Origin: Desulfovibrio cuneatus DSM 11391
Lineage (GTDB): Bacteria; Desulfobacterota; Desulfovibrionia; Desulfovibrionales; Desulfovibrionaceae
NCBI RefSeq assembly: GCF_000430005.1
Contig: NZ_AUCY01000014.1
Coordinates: forward strand, 1 to 64,000
Direction of reading: 5' to 3'
DNA: 64,000 nt
Under the pieces are notes generated by a model. The model saw nothing but the letters and a program-made list of their open reading frames with translations. It was not told the origin of the DNA and ran no database searches. Numbering within the stretch: position 1 is the stretch's first letter; every line of letters begins with the position of its first letter. The translations under genes were made by a program, and so were the position numbers. This document shows, in pieces, positions 1-8,262 of the stretch.

Positions 1-117
1 GGCTGTATTTTTTTCGTTTGGCTAGGCGCGAGCCTTTTTAGAAGCAGGAGTGGACTCTTCCGTCCTCGACTGCTTCTAAAAAGGTGAAGCAACGCCGCCA
101 AACAAAAAAAGACAGCC
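1..117. repeat. Dispersed palindromic repeat, family A (copy A1)
   Basis: Imperfect palindrome whose outer ends read GGCTGT and ACAGCC. Inside these are a T-rich run, the arm CGTTTGGC, and an inner stem pairing GAAGCAG with CTGCTTC. The same outer arm motif (TTTCGTTTGGC and its complement) recurs near 3.3, 4.05, 6.55, 10.2, 40.1, 56.2 and 58.26 kb. It lies just downstream of lpxA on the minus strand, so its RNA could fold at the end of that transcript. A terminator role is inferred. Confidence 0.7.
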
Positions 118-122
118 TTTCC

Positions 123-920
123 CTAGCCTTCTTTGGTGGCAGGGAGAACCCCTCGCCCACCACTTTCGCGAATAAACTGCACAAAATTCATAACTTCAGG
201 AAATTCCTGGTAGTTAGCTTCCAATTGGGTAAGCGCGTCCTGCCGGGGCATTTCTGAAAGCCAGAACAGCCTGAAGCAATGCTTAAGGGCAGAAATAAGG
301 GCACTGGAAGCCCCCATGCGCCGCAGGCCCACTGCATTTGGCCCATGCACCGCCCCGCGAAAACCAGTGGCCAGCATGTAGGGTGGCAGGTCTTGGCTTG
401 CGCCTGTCATACCCCCCACAAAGGCGTGTTCACCAATGCGGCAAAACTGGTGCACCGCCGAAAGGCCACCAATAATGGCGTAGTCTTGCACTGTTACGTG
501 GCCTGCCAGTGTAGCGTTGTTAGACATAACCACCCTGTCGCCCACAATACAGTCGTGGGCAATGTGGGTGTAGGCCATGAACAGGTTGTTGCTGCCCACG
601 CGGGTAATGCCCCCGCCGCCTTCCGTGCCCCGGTGCAGGGTGGCAAATTCGCGAATGGTGTTGTGGTTGCCAAGCTCCAGCCACGATTCTTCGCCCTTGA
701 ATTTCAAATCCTGCGGTTCACCCCCCACAACAGTGTAGGAGTGAATAATGTTGCCTTCCCCCATACGGGTGAAGCGCTTGATGCTGGCAAAGGCGTCAAT
801 GCGGCAATTGTCACCAATAATCACGTCATCTTCAATAACCGCACAGGGACCAACATGCACATTTTCCCCAATGTGCGCCTTGGCGGAGATGAAGGCAGTA
901 GGATGAATGGAGGCAGCCAC
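123..920 (-). CDS. lpxA: Acyl-ACP--UDP-N-acetylglucosamine O-acyltransferase
   Basis: First enzyme of lipid A synthesis: it moves 3-hydroxyacyl from ACP to the 3-OH of UDP-GlcNAc in the cytosol. The 265-residue protein begins AASIHPTAFI and shows the left-handed beta-helix hexapeptide repeats (for example VHVGPCAVIEDDVIIG), followed by the LpxA-type HTNIG-like stretch AYTHIAHDCIVGD with the catalytic His. A helical C-terminal domain follows. Length is normal for the family. The start is GTG and its G is shared with the TAG stop of fabZ, so the two are translationally coupled. It ends the ompH-lpxD-fabZ-lpxA cluster. The assignment is firm. Confidence 0.96.
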   Translation of the reverse strand: MAASIHPTAFISAKAHIGENVHVGPCAVIEDDVIIGDNCRIDAFASIKRFTRMGEGNIIHSYTVVGGEPQDLKFKGEESWLELGNHNTIREFATLHRGTEGGGGITRVGSNNLFMAYTHIAHDCIVGDRVVMSNNATLAGHVTVQDYAIIGGLSAVHQFCRIGEHAFVGGMTGASQDLPPYMLATGFRGAVHGPNAVGLRRMGASSALISALKHCFRLFWLSEMPRQDALTQLEANYQEFPEVMNFVQFIRESGGRGVLPATKEG

Positions 921-1399
921 TAAATGCTCTCTTTAGGCATAATGGCAGCCGTCATTTCAGCTTCGCAGGCAAGCACCCCGTTCACATGGGCAGTGCCCCG
1001 CATTTTCCACAACCGCATTTTGTGGCGTATGAGCTCACTATACAATTCCAGCTTGTCGCCGGGCACAACAGGGCGGCGAAACTTGACGTTTTCAATGCCG
1101 GTAAACAGGAACAGGTTGCCGCTGCGCAGCAGGTCTTCCCTGTCGGAAAGCACCAAAAGGCCACCAGCCTGAGCCATGGATTCCAGAATCATCACCCCAG
1201 GCATAACGGGAAACCCCGGGAAGTGGCCCTGGAAAAAGGGTTCGTTGATGGACACATTTTTATAGGCCTTGATATACTTTTGCGGCACAATTTCTTCCAC
1301 CCTGTCCACCATAAGGAATGGGTAACGGTGTGGCAGCATGCTCATAATGCGCTGAATATCATAGGGGCCAAGAGAAGCAGGGGTATTTTCCTGTGTCAT
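920..1399 (-). CDS. fabZ: 3-hydroxyacyl-ACP dehydratase
   Basis: Hot-dog-fold dehydratase that removes water from 3-hydroxyacyl-ACP in fatty-acid elongation. It competes with LpxA and LpxD for the same substrate, which explains its place between them. The 159-residue protein shows [13 protein letters not shown] with the catalytic His, then [20 protein letters not shown] with the catalytic Glu. Length is typical. Its stop overlaps the GTG start of lpxA by one base. The gap to lpxD upstream is 124 bp. Confidence 0.97.
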   Translation of the reverse strand: MTQENTPASLGPYDIQRIMSMLPHRYPFLMVDRVEEIVPQKYIKAYKNVSINEPFFQGHFPGFPVMPGVMILESMAQAGGLLVLSDREDLLRSGNLFLFTGIENVKFRRPVVPGDKLELYSELIRHKMRLWKMRGTAHVNGVLACEAEMTAAIMPKESI

Positions 1400-1523
1400 G
1401 TGGTATCCTTTTCTGACGCTTTTTCACAAGCAGAGTAACGAAACAAGAAGAAGGGCAGGCTGGGCAAGGGGGCACAAACAAGGGCAAATGCCCCCAGACG
1501 CTGGGAAGGAAAAATATAACCGT

Positions 1524-2555
1524 TTAGTCTTGGGGTAGCAGTTTTTTCAAGGCGGCAAGCTCTTTTTCAAGCTGCTGCACGCGTTTGAACAAGTCGGGCA
1601 ATTTGGGCTGCAACACGGTGTGGCGCATGTACGTTGGCCCTTCCATAAACGGAGTGCCACTGCCAGTAATGCCAGCAGGAACGTCTTTGGGCACACCAGA
1701 CTGGGGGCCAATAACCACGTCATCGCCAATGGTAATGTGCCCGGCAACGCCAACCTGCCCGGCCAGGGTTACCCGGTTGCCCACCTTGGTGCTGCCCGCA
1801 ACGCCCACCTGGGAAACAATAAAGCACTGTTCCCCAACGGTAACGTTATGGCCAAGCTGCACAAGGTTATCCACCTTGGTGTCGTTACCAAGAGTGGTAG
1901 CGGTTAGGGTTGCCCTATCCACACAGGAATTGGCCCCAACTTCCACCCTTTCGGCAAAGCGCACCGTGCCAATTTGGGGCACCTGCATTACAGAGCCGCC
2001 AAAACGCACAAAACCAAAGCCTTCCGTGCCAATAACAGCTCCGGAATGCAGCACGCAGTGTTCCCCAAGCTGGGCACGGCCAAGTACCACAGCATGGGGA
2101 TACAGCGTACATTGCTTGCCTATTTTGCAGCTTTCCCCAATAAATACACCTGGGTAAAGAATAGCCCCGTCACCAATTTCCGTATTTGCGCCAACGTAGC
2201 AAAACGGAAACACCGTAACCCCTGCGCCCAGCGTGGCGGTGGGGTGAATAAATGCCTTGTCGCTAATTCCCACAAAGAAATCTGGCGGGCGCACAAAAAG
2301 GCCAGCCGCGCGGGCAAAGTCAATATACGGATTTTGGCTGATAAGGGCAGTTTCTATCCCCTCGGCATGCTCTTCAGAAACAATCACAGCAATGGCCCGC
2401 GTTGTTTGCAACAGCGGGGCATATTTGGGGTTTGCCAAAAAGGTCACTTCCGTTTCCGTGGCTTCATCAAGGGTGTTCAGCCCGGTAAAGGGCTTATCTT
2501 CCCCTTTCAGGGTAAGGCCAAGCGTTGCGGCAAGGGTAGCAAGGGTAAACTGCAT
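1524..2555 (-). CDS. lpxD: UDP-3-O-(3-hydroxyacyl)glucosamine N-acyltransferase
   Basis: Third lipid A enzyme; it N-acylates UDP-3-O-acyl-glucosamine. The 343-residue protein has an N-terminal uridine-binding domain (residues 1 to about 100), then a long run of hexapeptide repeats forming a beta-helix (for example [20 protein letters not shown]). The catalytic-His region reads [14 protein letters not shown] short C-terminal helix ([15 protein letters not shown]) matches the family. It starts 7 bp after the ompH stop, so the two are cotranscribed. Length is normal. Confidence 0.96.
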   Translation of the reverse strand: MQFTLATLAATLGLTLKGEDKPFTGLNTLDEATETEVTFLANPKYAPLLQTTRAIAVIVSEEHAEGIETALISQNPYIDFARAAGLFVRPPDFFVGISDKAFIHPTATLGAGVTVFPFCYVGANTEIGDGAILYPGVFIGESCKIGKQCTLYPHAVVLGRAQLGEHCVLHSGAVIGTEGFGFVRFGGSVMQVPQIGTVRFAERVEVGANSCVDRATLTATTLGNDTKVDNLVQLGHNVTVGEQCFIVSQVGVAGSTKVGNRVTLAGQVGVAGHITIGDDVVIGPQSGVPKDVPAGITGSGTPFMEGPTYMRHTVLQPKLPDLFKRVQQLEKELAALKKLLPQD

Positions 2556-2562
2556 GGCGCAA

Positions 2563-3069
2563 TTACTTCTTGTCTTTCTGGTCTTCTTTCCAGACTTTGT
2601 TCACCGTCTCCAGCATGGCATCGGTCACGTCCATGCTTGGGTCATAGTACACAGCCGCAGCAGCGTCCAGCACAAGGGTGTAGCCTTTTTCGGCAGCAAA
2701 CTGACGGGCAGATTCAATAATCAGCCTGTCCATTATGTCGCGGGCTTCGGCTTCAGCCTGTTGCAGGTTGCGCACATACATGTTTGCGGCTTCAGTGTAG
2801 TCTTTCTGCAGTGAGCGGAATTTGTCCTGCTGCTCTTTAGTAGAAGTGCTGCGCATGGATTCGCCAAGCTTTTCAAGTTCCTGGCGCTTCTTTTCAAGTT
2901 CCTTGCGCTTGCCTTCATACGTGTCGGTCATTTTCTTTTTGCCAACCTGGAAGGCTTCGCTTTTTGCAGCAACGGCTTGCAGGTTGAATACAGCCACCTT
3001 AACTTCGGCGTTGGCCACGCCACAGAACAGAAAAATAGAACAGATGGCAGCTGCCAGAGTGGTACGCAT
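2563..3069 (-). CDS. OmpH/Skp-family periplasmic chaperone
   Basis: Periplasmic holdase that carries unfolded outer-membrane proteins to the BAM complex. The 168-residue protein starts with a signal peptide ([21 protein letters not shown], residues 1-21). It continues with the Skp core: a VAVFNLQAV-type strand, a long charged coiled coil with repeated [12 protein letters not shown] segments, and a C-terminal strand ending in a Lys/Asp-rich tail. It is first in the lipid A cluster, as in many Proteobacteria, but bamA is not directly upstream here. A GAGC-rich ribosome site precedes the ATG. Confidence 0.9.
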   Translation of the reverse strand: MRTTLAAAICSIFLFCGVANAEVKVAVFNLQAVAAKSEAFQVGKKKMTDTYEGKRKELEKKRQELEKLGESMRSTSTKEQQDKFRSLQKDYTEAANMYVRNLQQAEAEARDIMDRLIIESARQFAAEKGYTLVLDAAAAVYYDPSMDVTDAMLETVNKVWKEDQKDKK

Positions 3070-3375
3070 GAAAAAGCTCCTTTGCTCACAAAGTGAGACA
3101 GTAGTAATACATCAGTTGTTATCCGACGGGTGTTACCCCACCCCTCAACAAAATGAAAGCGTGTGCTGGCACCAACGCCGGGCAACCGTTTTTTCAACAG
3201 AAGAGTTTATCTTTATGATTTAGTGCCGTCAAGTACAAGGGGATAATTCTGTCATGCTTGGGTACAGAGCACTCTTTGCTAATGCGCAGGGTTAGAGCAA
3301 GCGGCATGCTTTGTGTTTGGCTTTGGGCGTGGCACTCAAATCGCAACGCCGCCAAACGCAAAAAATGAGCGTTTC
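3070..3375. other. Non-coding gap between ompH and plsY
   Basis: About 306 bp with no supportable gene. The left part must hold the promoter of the ompH-lpxD-fabZ-lpxA cluster. The right part is occupied by repeat copy A4. Confidence 0.6.
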
Positions 3376-3377
3376 CT
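3308..3377. repeat. Dispersed palindromic repeat, family A (copy A4)
   Basis: The left arm (GTTTGGCTTTGGGCG) and right arm (CGCCGCCAAACGCAAAAAATGAGCGTTTCC, about 3347-3376) are imperfect complements. The right arm is nearly identical to that of the copy at 6.6 kb. The end of the repeat coincides with the plsY stop codon. Confidence 0.65.
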
Positions 3378-4008
3378 ATTTTTTCCAGGGCTTCTCGGTA
3401 CCCGCCCGCAACCGCTTAATATTTTCGCGATGCGCCCAAATAACACCCGCACTAATGCACAGGGCCAGCACCCCGGTCCCTGTTTTTTCATTAAAAAACA
3501 ACAGGGCGGGCAGCAACACACTAAGCACCAGCGAACCTGCCGAAACAAAGCCGGTACGCCAAATAACCGCAATGCACGCAGCCGCAGCCACCAGCAATTC
3601 CAGCGGGGCCAGGGCCAAAAACACCCCCACGGTGGTGGCAACGCCTTTGCCCCCCTTAAACCGCAGCCACACAGGAAACATATGCCCTGCAATGGCGGCC
3701 GCCGCTGTAAACAGGGGCAACAGGGGCAACAGTCCCGCACTGCCTTGTTCCGGGGCCATGTGGGTTGTGGCATAAGCCACCCCCAGCACGGGCAGGGTAC
3801 CTTTCAGGGCATCACACAACAACGTTATGGCCCCCCACTTTTTCCCGCACAGGCGGGCAATATTGGTGGTGCCAATGTTACAACTGCCTGCGGTGCGTGG
3901 GTCTATGCCACAAAACGCGCGGGCCAAAACAAGCCCATAGGGCACAGAACCACTCAAATAGCCAGCCGCTACAGCCAACAGTAACCACACGCTTTCAGTC
4001 ATATCCAT
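3376..4008 (-). CDS. plsY: Glycerol-3-phosphate acyltransferase PlsY
   Basis: Inner-membrane enzyme that acylates glycerol-3-phosphate from acyl-phosphate, the first step of phospholipid synthesis. The 210-residue protein is strongly hydrophobic, with about five membrane segments. It carries the three PlsY motifs: YLSGSVPYGLVLAR with SGS near the start, IGTTNIARLCGKKWG, and RFKGGKGVATTVGVFLALAP. An alternative ATG at 4002 sits six bases from an AAGGA site and may be the true start, which would remove two residues. The stop is embedded in a palindromic repeat. It is not linked to a pathway partner here. Confidence 0.95.
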   Translation of the reverse strand: MDMTESVWLLLAVAAGYLSGSVPYGLVLARAFCGIDPRTAGSCNIGTTNIARLCGKKWGAITLLCDALKGTLPVLGVAYATTHMAPEQGSAGLLPLLPLFTAAAAIAGHMFPVWLRFKGGKGVATTVGVFLALAPLELLVAAAACIAVIWRTGFVSAGSLVLSVLLPALLFFNEKTGTGVLALCISAGVIWAHRENIKRLRAGTEKPWKK

Positions 4009-4048
4009 TCCTTAAATCCATAGGGAAGCACTGATTAAAAGGTCTTTG

Positions 4049-4110
4049 GGAAACGCTCAGTTATTTCGCGTGGCAAGGCACGAATTTTTTTGAAGACGGA
4101 ATAAGTCAGC
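4049..4110. repeat. Dispersed palindromic repeat, family A (copy A5, degenerate)
   Basis: GGGAAACGCTCAGTTATTTC on the left and a complement of GGAAATGCTGACTTATTCC on the right flank a T-run. This matches the outer arms of the copy at 56.2 kb, but the centre is shortened. It lies directly downstream of the nuclease gene ending at 4123. Confidence 0.55.
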
Positions 4111-4122
4111 ATTTCCAGGGGG

Positions 4123-6363
4123 CTACAGTTCCCGCACTTCGAGTATCTGAATTTCATTCAACAGCGGGTTCACTTTGCCAAGGCGCACTTCCAGGGCCTG
4201 CCCTGGAGCCACTTTCTCATTAAACAGGGCTGTTCTGCCCCGAACGAACAACTGGGCAAAGGGCACCGTCACACTCACAAAGGCAGGGTTTTCTTCTGTA
4301 ACCACCGCAGGCCACCATTTTTTATCCCCTTGCTGGGCAAAAAACAGCAACTTCCAGTACCGGGGGCGAAAGCGCTGCACCTGGCCCACGGCTTCGGCGC
4401 AGGCCCCAATAAGCGGCTGGGCGTCTTGCAGTGCCTCCTGGGTAAACAACGGCGTGCCATGCTGCACAGCATGCACAAGCTGCCCCTGGTTCACAAGGTC
4501 TATGTAGCGGCGCATGGGGGCCGTACAGGAAGCGTACACATCCAGCCCAAGGCCAGCATGCCTGCGCGGCACTGTGCTTAACCCAGCGCTGGGAAGGCCG
4601 CGCACAACCCTGGCAATGTCTTCCGGCCGCGACCACACCCCGGCAAATTCTTTAGGAATGCCCACATCCTGGCTGCGGAACAGCAAGGCAATGCCGTTAT
4701 CCCGTGCCCACCCGGCCATGGCGGCGTTGGCAAACACCATAATTTCTCCCACCACCGTATGGGCCAGCGGAGTTTGTGGCTCTTCGGAAAATACCACGGT
4801 AACGGCATTGCCCTCCCCTGCCAGGGTCACCTCTGGCATGGGCCGTTCCGTAACAACAGCCCCTTGGGCCACCCGACGGGCCTGCAACACACGGGAAAGG
4901 GCCAAGGCCGCCGTGAGAGATTCCAAAAGCGGCTGGGCCGGGTGCCCTTCAGGCAGGCAAGTGGAGGGCGCGCTGGCACAACACTGCTCTTCCTCCGTCA
5001 GGAACAACTCTGCCCCCCAAGGCAGGGCCTCGTGGTTCTGTTCCGGGGCCAGTGGATTTGGGCCAAGGACCAGGGCAGCAACGGCAAAACTTTCTTCTGC
5101 AACGGGCAAAGGCAGGTTGGCGGTGCACGTTACCCGTGCTACGGAAAGCTGCGCGCCTGTGGCTTCGCCTTGCGCGTTTATGCGCGTTTGCAACACAAGG
5201 GCTGGGCGCTCCTTGCCTGCATCCAGGCTGAACAACTGCCACCCCGCATCTTCTGGCAGCATGTGCTCATCACCCTCAGGCAGATAAATGCTGCTGGCAC
5301 GGCGCAATATTGTTTTATCATAGGTGCTGCCAAAGGGCCACACAAGGGCCGGGCAGGCAATGGCAATATACAGCAAAAAAGAGCCGTCCGGCAATGCTTC
5401 CACCGCAAAGGCATCGTCCCTGTCTTTGGTGGTGCTGGGGTCTGCCGCCATAAGGGGCAAATGGCCCTGGCCGGAACTGCGGGCAAATGGCTCTTCCGGC
5501 AGGCTGGCAAGCTGTGTGCCAACGGCTTCACGCAGGGCAGTGCGCACGTCGGCAAAGGGTTCTGCCCAGGCCTGACCTTTGGCAAAACCAGCCCTGTCCA
5601 GCCAGAAATTGTAATGCGGCGGCACCAGGCCCCAGGCTGTAGCAAGGCCCAAAGCATGGTGCGGGTGTTCTGGCAATCCCTTCACCAGCAGCTTCCACAG
5701 TGCTTCGTCCTCAGAAGTTTCCGGATCGGCAATACGTTGCAACAGCACGCTTTTCAAGCGTGCTTCCATCTCCCCTGTAGCGTCGTGCAGCACCGGGGCG
5801 GTGGGCCGTTTACCCGTAAAAAACTCCCACAACTGCCGAAAAAATTCGGCACCGGCACTTGCCACCTGTTCACGCAGGCGCAGGGCCTTTGCTTCGGTAA
5901 GGCGGGCCTGCACCACGGCTTCCGGAAATATCTCAAAATCTGGCGGGGCAAACCGAAAATGGGTTTTGCAAGCCAAAAGAGCCCGCCCCAGGGCAGCTTC
6001 ATGGTGCACAGTGGGCTCTTCCCACAAGAGCCCGGCCAGGGAATCGGCAGTAGCGCGCTCGGCTTCTCCCTGCACGCAAGACCACAGCTCCAGCACGTCT
6101 ATGCTTGCCAGCAGGGCTTCACGCTGGGCCCGGCATTCTTCCAGGGCCGCTTCCATGCTGGTGCGGGAAAGGTTGGCCCCGCGCTGCGGGCCGCACCAGG
6201 GCAACAGGCGTGAGGCAGGCATGGGGGTTTCCCGCTTGTTTTGGGTATACACCCGCAACTTGCCGCTTTGTTCTTCCGTTACTATGCCCAACGTGGGGGA
6301 ATTGCCTTGCATGAATTCAACCAGGCACCCAACCCCAGGGTAACGCACCTTATCTTGCGTCAT
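4123..6363 (-). CDS. RNase II/RNB-family exoribonuclease
   Basis: Predicted 3'-to-5' hydrolytic exoribonuclease. The 746-residue protein has an N-terminal region with a beta-barrel start (residues 1-60), a middle helical domain, then the RNB catalytic domain from about residue 300. The metal-binding motif MAADPSTTKDRDDAFAVE supplies the Asp ladder (D-x5-D-x-DD). Further RNB signatures are LPEGDEHMLPEDAGWQLFSL and the late MRRYIDLVNQGQLVHAV. The order resembles the divergent Desulfovibrio RNB proteins more than E. coli Rnb or Rnr, so no symbol is given. It is flanked by palindromic repeats and appears to be a single-gene unit. Confidence 0.85.
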   Translation of the reverse strand: MTQDKVRYPGVGCLVEFMQGNSPTLGIVTEEQSGKLRVYTQNKRETPMPASRLLPWCGPQRGANLSRTSMEAALEECRAQREALLASIDVLELWSCVQGEAERATADSLAGLLWEEPTVHHEAALGRALLACKTHFRFAPPDFEIFPEAVVQARLTEAKALRLREQVASAGAEFFRQLWEFFTGKRPTAPVLHDATGEMEARLKSVLLQRIADPETSEDEALWKLLVKGLPEHPHHALGLATAWGLVPPHYNFWLDRAGFAKGQAWAEPFADVRTALREAVGTQLASLPEEPFARSSGQGHLPLMAADPSTTKDRDDAFAVEALPDGSFLLYIAIACPALVWPFGSTYDKTILRRASSIYLPEGDEHMLPEDAGWQLFSLDAGKERPALVLQTRINAQGEATGAQLSVARVTCTANLPLPVAEESFAVAALVLGPNPLAPEQNHEALPWGAELFLTEEEQCCASAPSTCLPEGHPAQPLLESLTAALALSRVLQARRVAQGAVVTERPMPEVTLAGEGNAVTVVFSEEPQTPLAHTVVGEIMVFANAAMAGWARDNGIALLFRSQDVGIPKEFAGVWSRPEDIARVVRGLPSAGLSTVPRRHAGLGLDVYASCTAPMRRYIDLVNQGQLVHAVQHGTPLFTQEALQDAQPLIGACAEAVGQVQRFRPRYWKLLFFAQQGDKKWWPAVVTEENPAFVSVTVPFAQLFVRGRTALFNEKVAPGQALEVRLGKVNPLLNEIQILEVREL

Positions 6364-6545
6364 ACCGTACTCTTTTCTGTTATTAACCGCTCAAAGCATA
6401 ACGGCAACCACCGCTCGCCAGCCATTTTTGCCAGCAGCAGCCCAGCGCCGCTACCTTTTGCTTGAAACATTCTGCCCTATTCTGAAAACAACCTTACAGT
6501 GCGCAAAAACCAGGGCGGCACTAGGCCGCCCCCATGCAGTTCAGA

Positions 6546-6628
6546 GGAAATGCGCAGTTTTTTCGTTTGGCAAGGCGCGAAGTATTTTTGCAAGCAACGC
6601 CGCCAAACGGAAAAAATGAGCGTTTCCC
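6546..6628. repeat. Dispersed palindromic repeat, family A (copy A3)
   Basis: TTTTTTCGTTTGGCAAGGCG on the left pairs with CGCCGCCAAACGGAAAAAAT on the right, and the right arm ends in GAGCGTTTCCC. It abuts a second, unrelated hairpin element at 6628-6779. Confidence 0.7.
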
Positions 6629-6779
6629 TAGGTAGTGCCTACACGAGATGAATTTTTGTTCTCTGCCAAGGAAGTTGAGCCTGCTTTGAAGGAGTATACT
6701 CTTACGGTATTCGACCGAAAAAGCAGGCGATAACTGACGCAGGCAGAGGCAAAAAGACACTCGTGTAGACACTACCTAG
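6628..6779. repeat. 152-bp hairpin element with CTAGGTAGTG ends
   Basis: Near-perfect terminal inverted repeat: CTAGGTAGTGCCTACACGAG at the left end is complementary, with one mismatch, to CTCGTGTAGACACTACCTAG at the right end. The arms continue inward with imperfect pairing for about 39 bp. An internal stem pairs GCCTGCTTT with AAAAGCAGGC. The right terminus contains the purH stop codon. It looks like a small non-autonomous mobile or BIME-like element. No other copy was found in the window. Confidence 0.7.
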
Positions 6780-8050
6780 TGTTTGAAGGAACGCTGGCCC
6801 GTAAAGGCCATAGCCACCTGCGGGTTAGATTCATTCACTGCCATAATCACTTCGGCATCGCGCATGGAACCGCCCGGCTGGGCAATGGCGGTTACCCCAT
6901 GCTGCAAGGCCACGTCCACAGCGTCGCGGAAGGGGAAGAACCCGTCGGAAACCATGGCTGTGCCACCAAGGCCCCCGCGTGCTTCCTGGGTAAGGGCTTT
7001 GATATCCGCAAGGTTTTCCGCTGCGTCAGCGTCGGTGCGGGCCTTGTGCTCCAGTTCATACAAAGAAATACCAAGGCGCTTGAATGCCAGCACATCGGCA
7101 TACTTCGTATAGGCTTTATGAATGGCTACTTCCACACACCCCACCCTGTCTTGTTCACCTGTGCCAATGGCTACGGTGGTGCCATCCTTGACAAAAATAA
7201 CAGAGTTGGAAGTGACCCCGGCTTCCACAGCCCAGGCAAACAGCAAATCGTCTGCTTCCTGCCGGCTGGGGGCACGGGCTGCTACAAAGCCGCCTTCATA
7301 TTCTGCCGTGGCGGGCAAAAAGTCTGCCACAGTGCGAATGCGGTTTACAAAAGACTGCTGCACCACAAGGCCGCCGTCGGTAAGAGACTTGATGTCCAGA
7401 AAAGGTACTCCCACAAAACGTTCCAGGCAAGCTAGGCCAGGCAGGCACAAAATGCGCAGGTTTTTCTTTTTTTGGAGTAGTTCCAGGGCTTGCGGGTCAA
7501 AACCGGGGGCAGCCACCACTTCAAAATAGACAGAGCTGATAATTTCCGCACTTTTCATATCCAGCGGGCGGTTCAGCACCACGGCCCCGCCAAACGCGGC
7601 AATGCGGTCGCTCCAGTAGGCCTTGTTCACGGCATCGGCAAGGCCCTGCTCCGACCATGCCGCCCCACAGGGGTTGTTGTGCTTCAAAATAACGCATGCA
7701 GGCCGGGCATGCAGGTATTGCAGAATATTGATGCCGTTGTCCACGTCGGTGAGGTTGGTTTTGCCGGGGTGCTTGCCTGCCTGAATCATGTTTTCTTCAG
7801 TAATGGCGGAAACAAGCCCGGTGCCTGCCTGGCGGTAGGCCACGCCGCCAATAACCAAATCGCCTTTTTCCAGGGCATACAAGGCAGCAGGCTGGTCCGG
7901 GTTTTCGCCATAGCGCAGGCCGCGCTGCTCGCCGCCAATATCCCAGGAACGGCGGCTATACTCAAGTACAGTGTCGCCAAACCGCACAGAAATAGTGTCT
8001 GGAAAAGCGTCTTGCACAATGGTGCGGTACATATCCTTCAGTTGAGACAT
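6776..8050 (-). CDS. purH: AICAR transformylase (stand-alone, PurH C-terminal-domain type)
   Basis: Transfers a formyl group from 10-formyl-THF to AICAR, the penultimate step of IMP synthesis. The 424-residue protein covers only the transformylase half of PurH. The N-terminal MGS-like IMP cyclohydrolase domain is absent, as in Desulfovibrio, where cyclisation is done by another protein. Visible features are RYGENPDQPAALY (residues 47-59), the catalytic Lys-His pair in ILKHNNPCGAAW (K123, H124), SDGFFPFRDAVDVAL, and QPGGSMRDAEVI near the end. The TAG stop lies inside the terminal repeat of a hairpin element, yet the C-terminus FTGQRSFKH is complete. It is divergent from the methyltransferase gene. 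Confidence 0.93.
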   Translation of the reverse strand: MSQLKDMYRTIVQDAFPDTISVRFGDTVLEYSRRSWDIGGEQRGLRYGENPDQPAALYALEKGDLVIGGVAYRQAGTGLVSAITEENMIQAGKHPGKTNLTDVDNGINILQYLHARPACVILKHNNPCGAAWSEQGLADAVNKAYWSDRIAAFGGAVVLNRPLDMKSAEIISSVYFEVVAAPGFDPQALELLQKKKNLRILCLPGLACLERFVGVPFLDIKSLTDGGLVVQQSFVNRIRTVADFLPATAEYEGGFVAARAPSRQEADDLLFAWAVEAGVTSNSVIFVKDGTTVAIGTGEQDRVGCVEVAIHKAYTKYADVLAFKRLGISLYELEHKARTDADAAENLADIKALTQEARGGLGGTAMVSDGFFPFRDAVDVALQHGVTAIAQPGGSMRDAEVIMAVNESNPQVAMAFTGQRSFKH

Positions 8051-8262
8051 GAAAGTTTCCTTTTACGCAGCGCGTGCGCCCCACCGGGAGAACCCACGGG
8101 GGAAAAAGTGAAAAATGATGGCCTGTGTGCAATGTGGCTATAACATAAGCCCCTTGCCGGGGGCAATTGCCAATTTGCCCAAGGAAACGTAGTATAACAC
8201 CGAACACACTCCTTTCCATACACCTCAGCAACCCGGCAACATTCCCTACATAAACGCAAAAA

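Noticed and set aside
279-923. Long open frames on the strand opposite lpxA, the nuclease and the large ATPase
   Set aside because: They are mirror frames of genes with clear family motifs; composition (Gly/His/Gln-rich or Cys-rich) and lack of ribosome sites mark them as non-coding.
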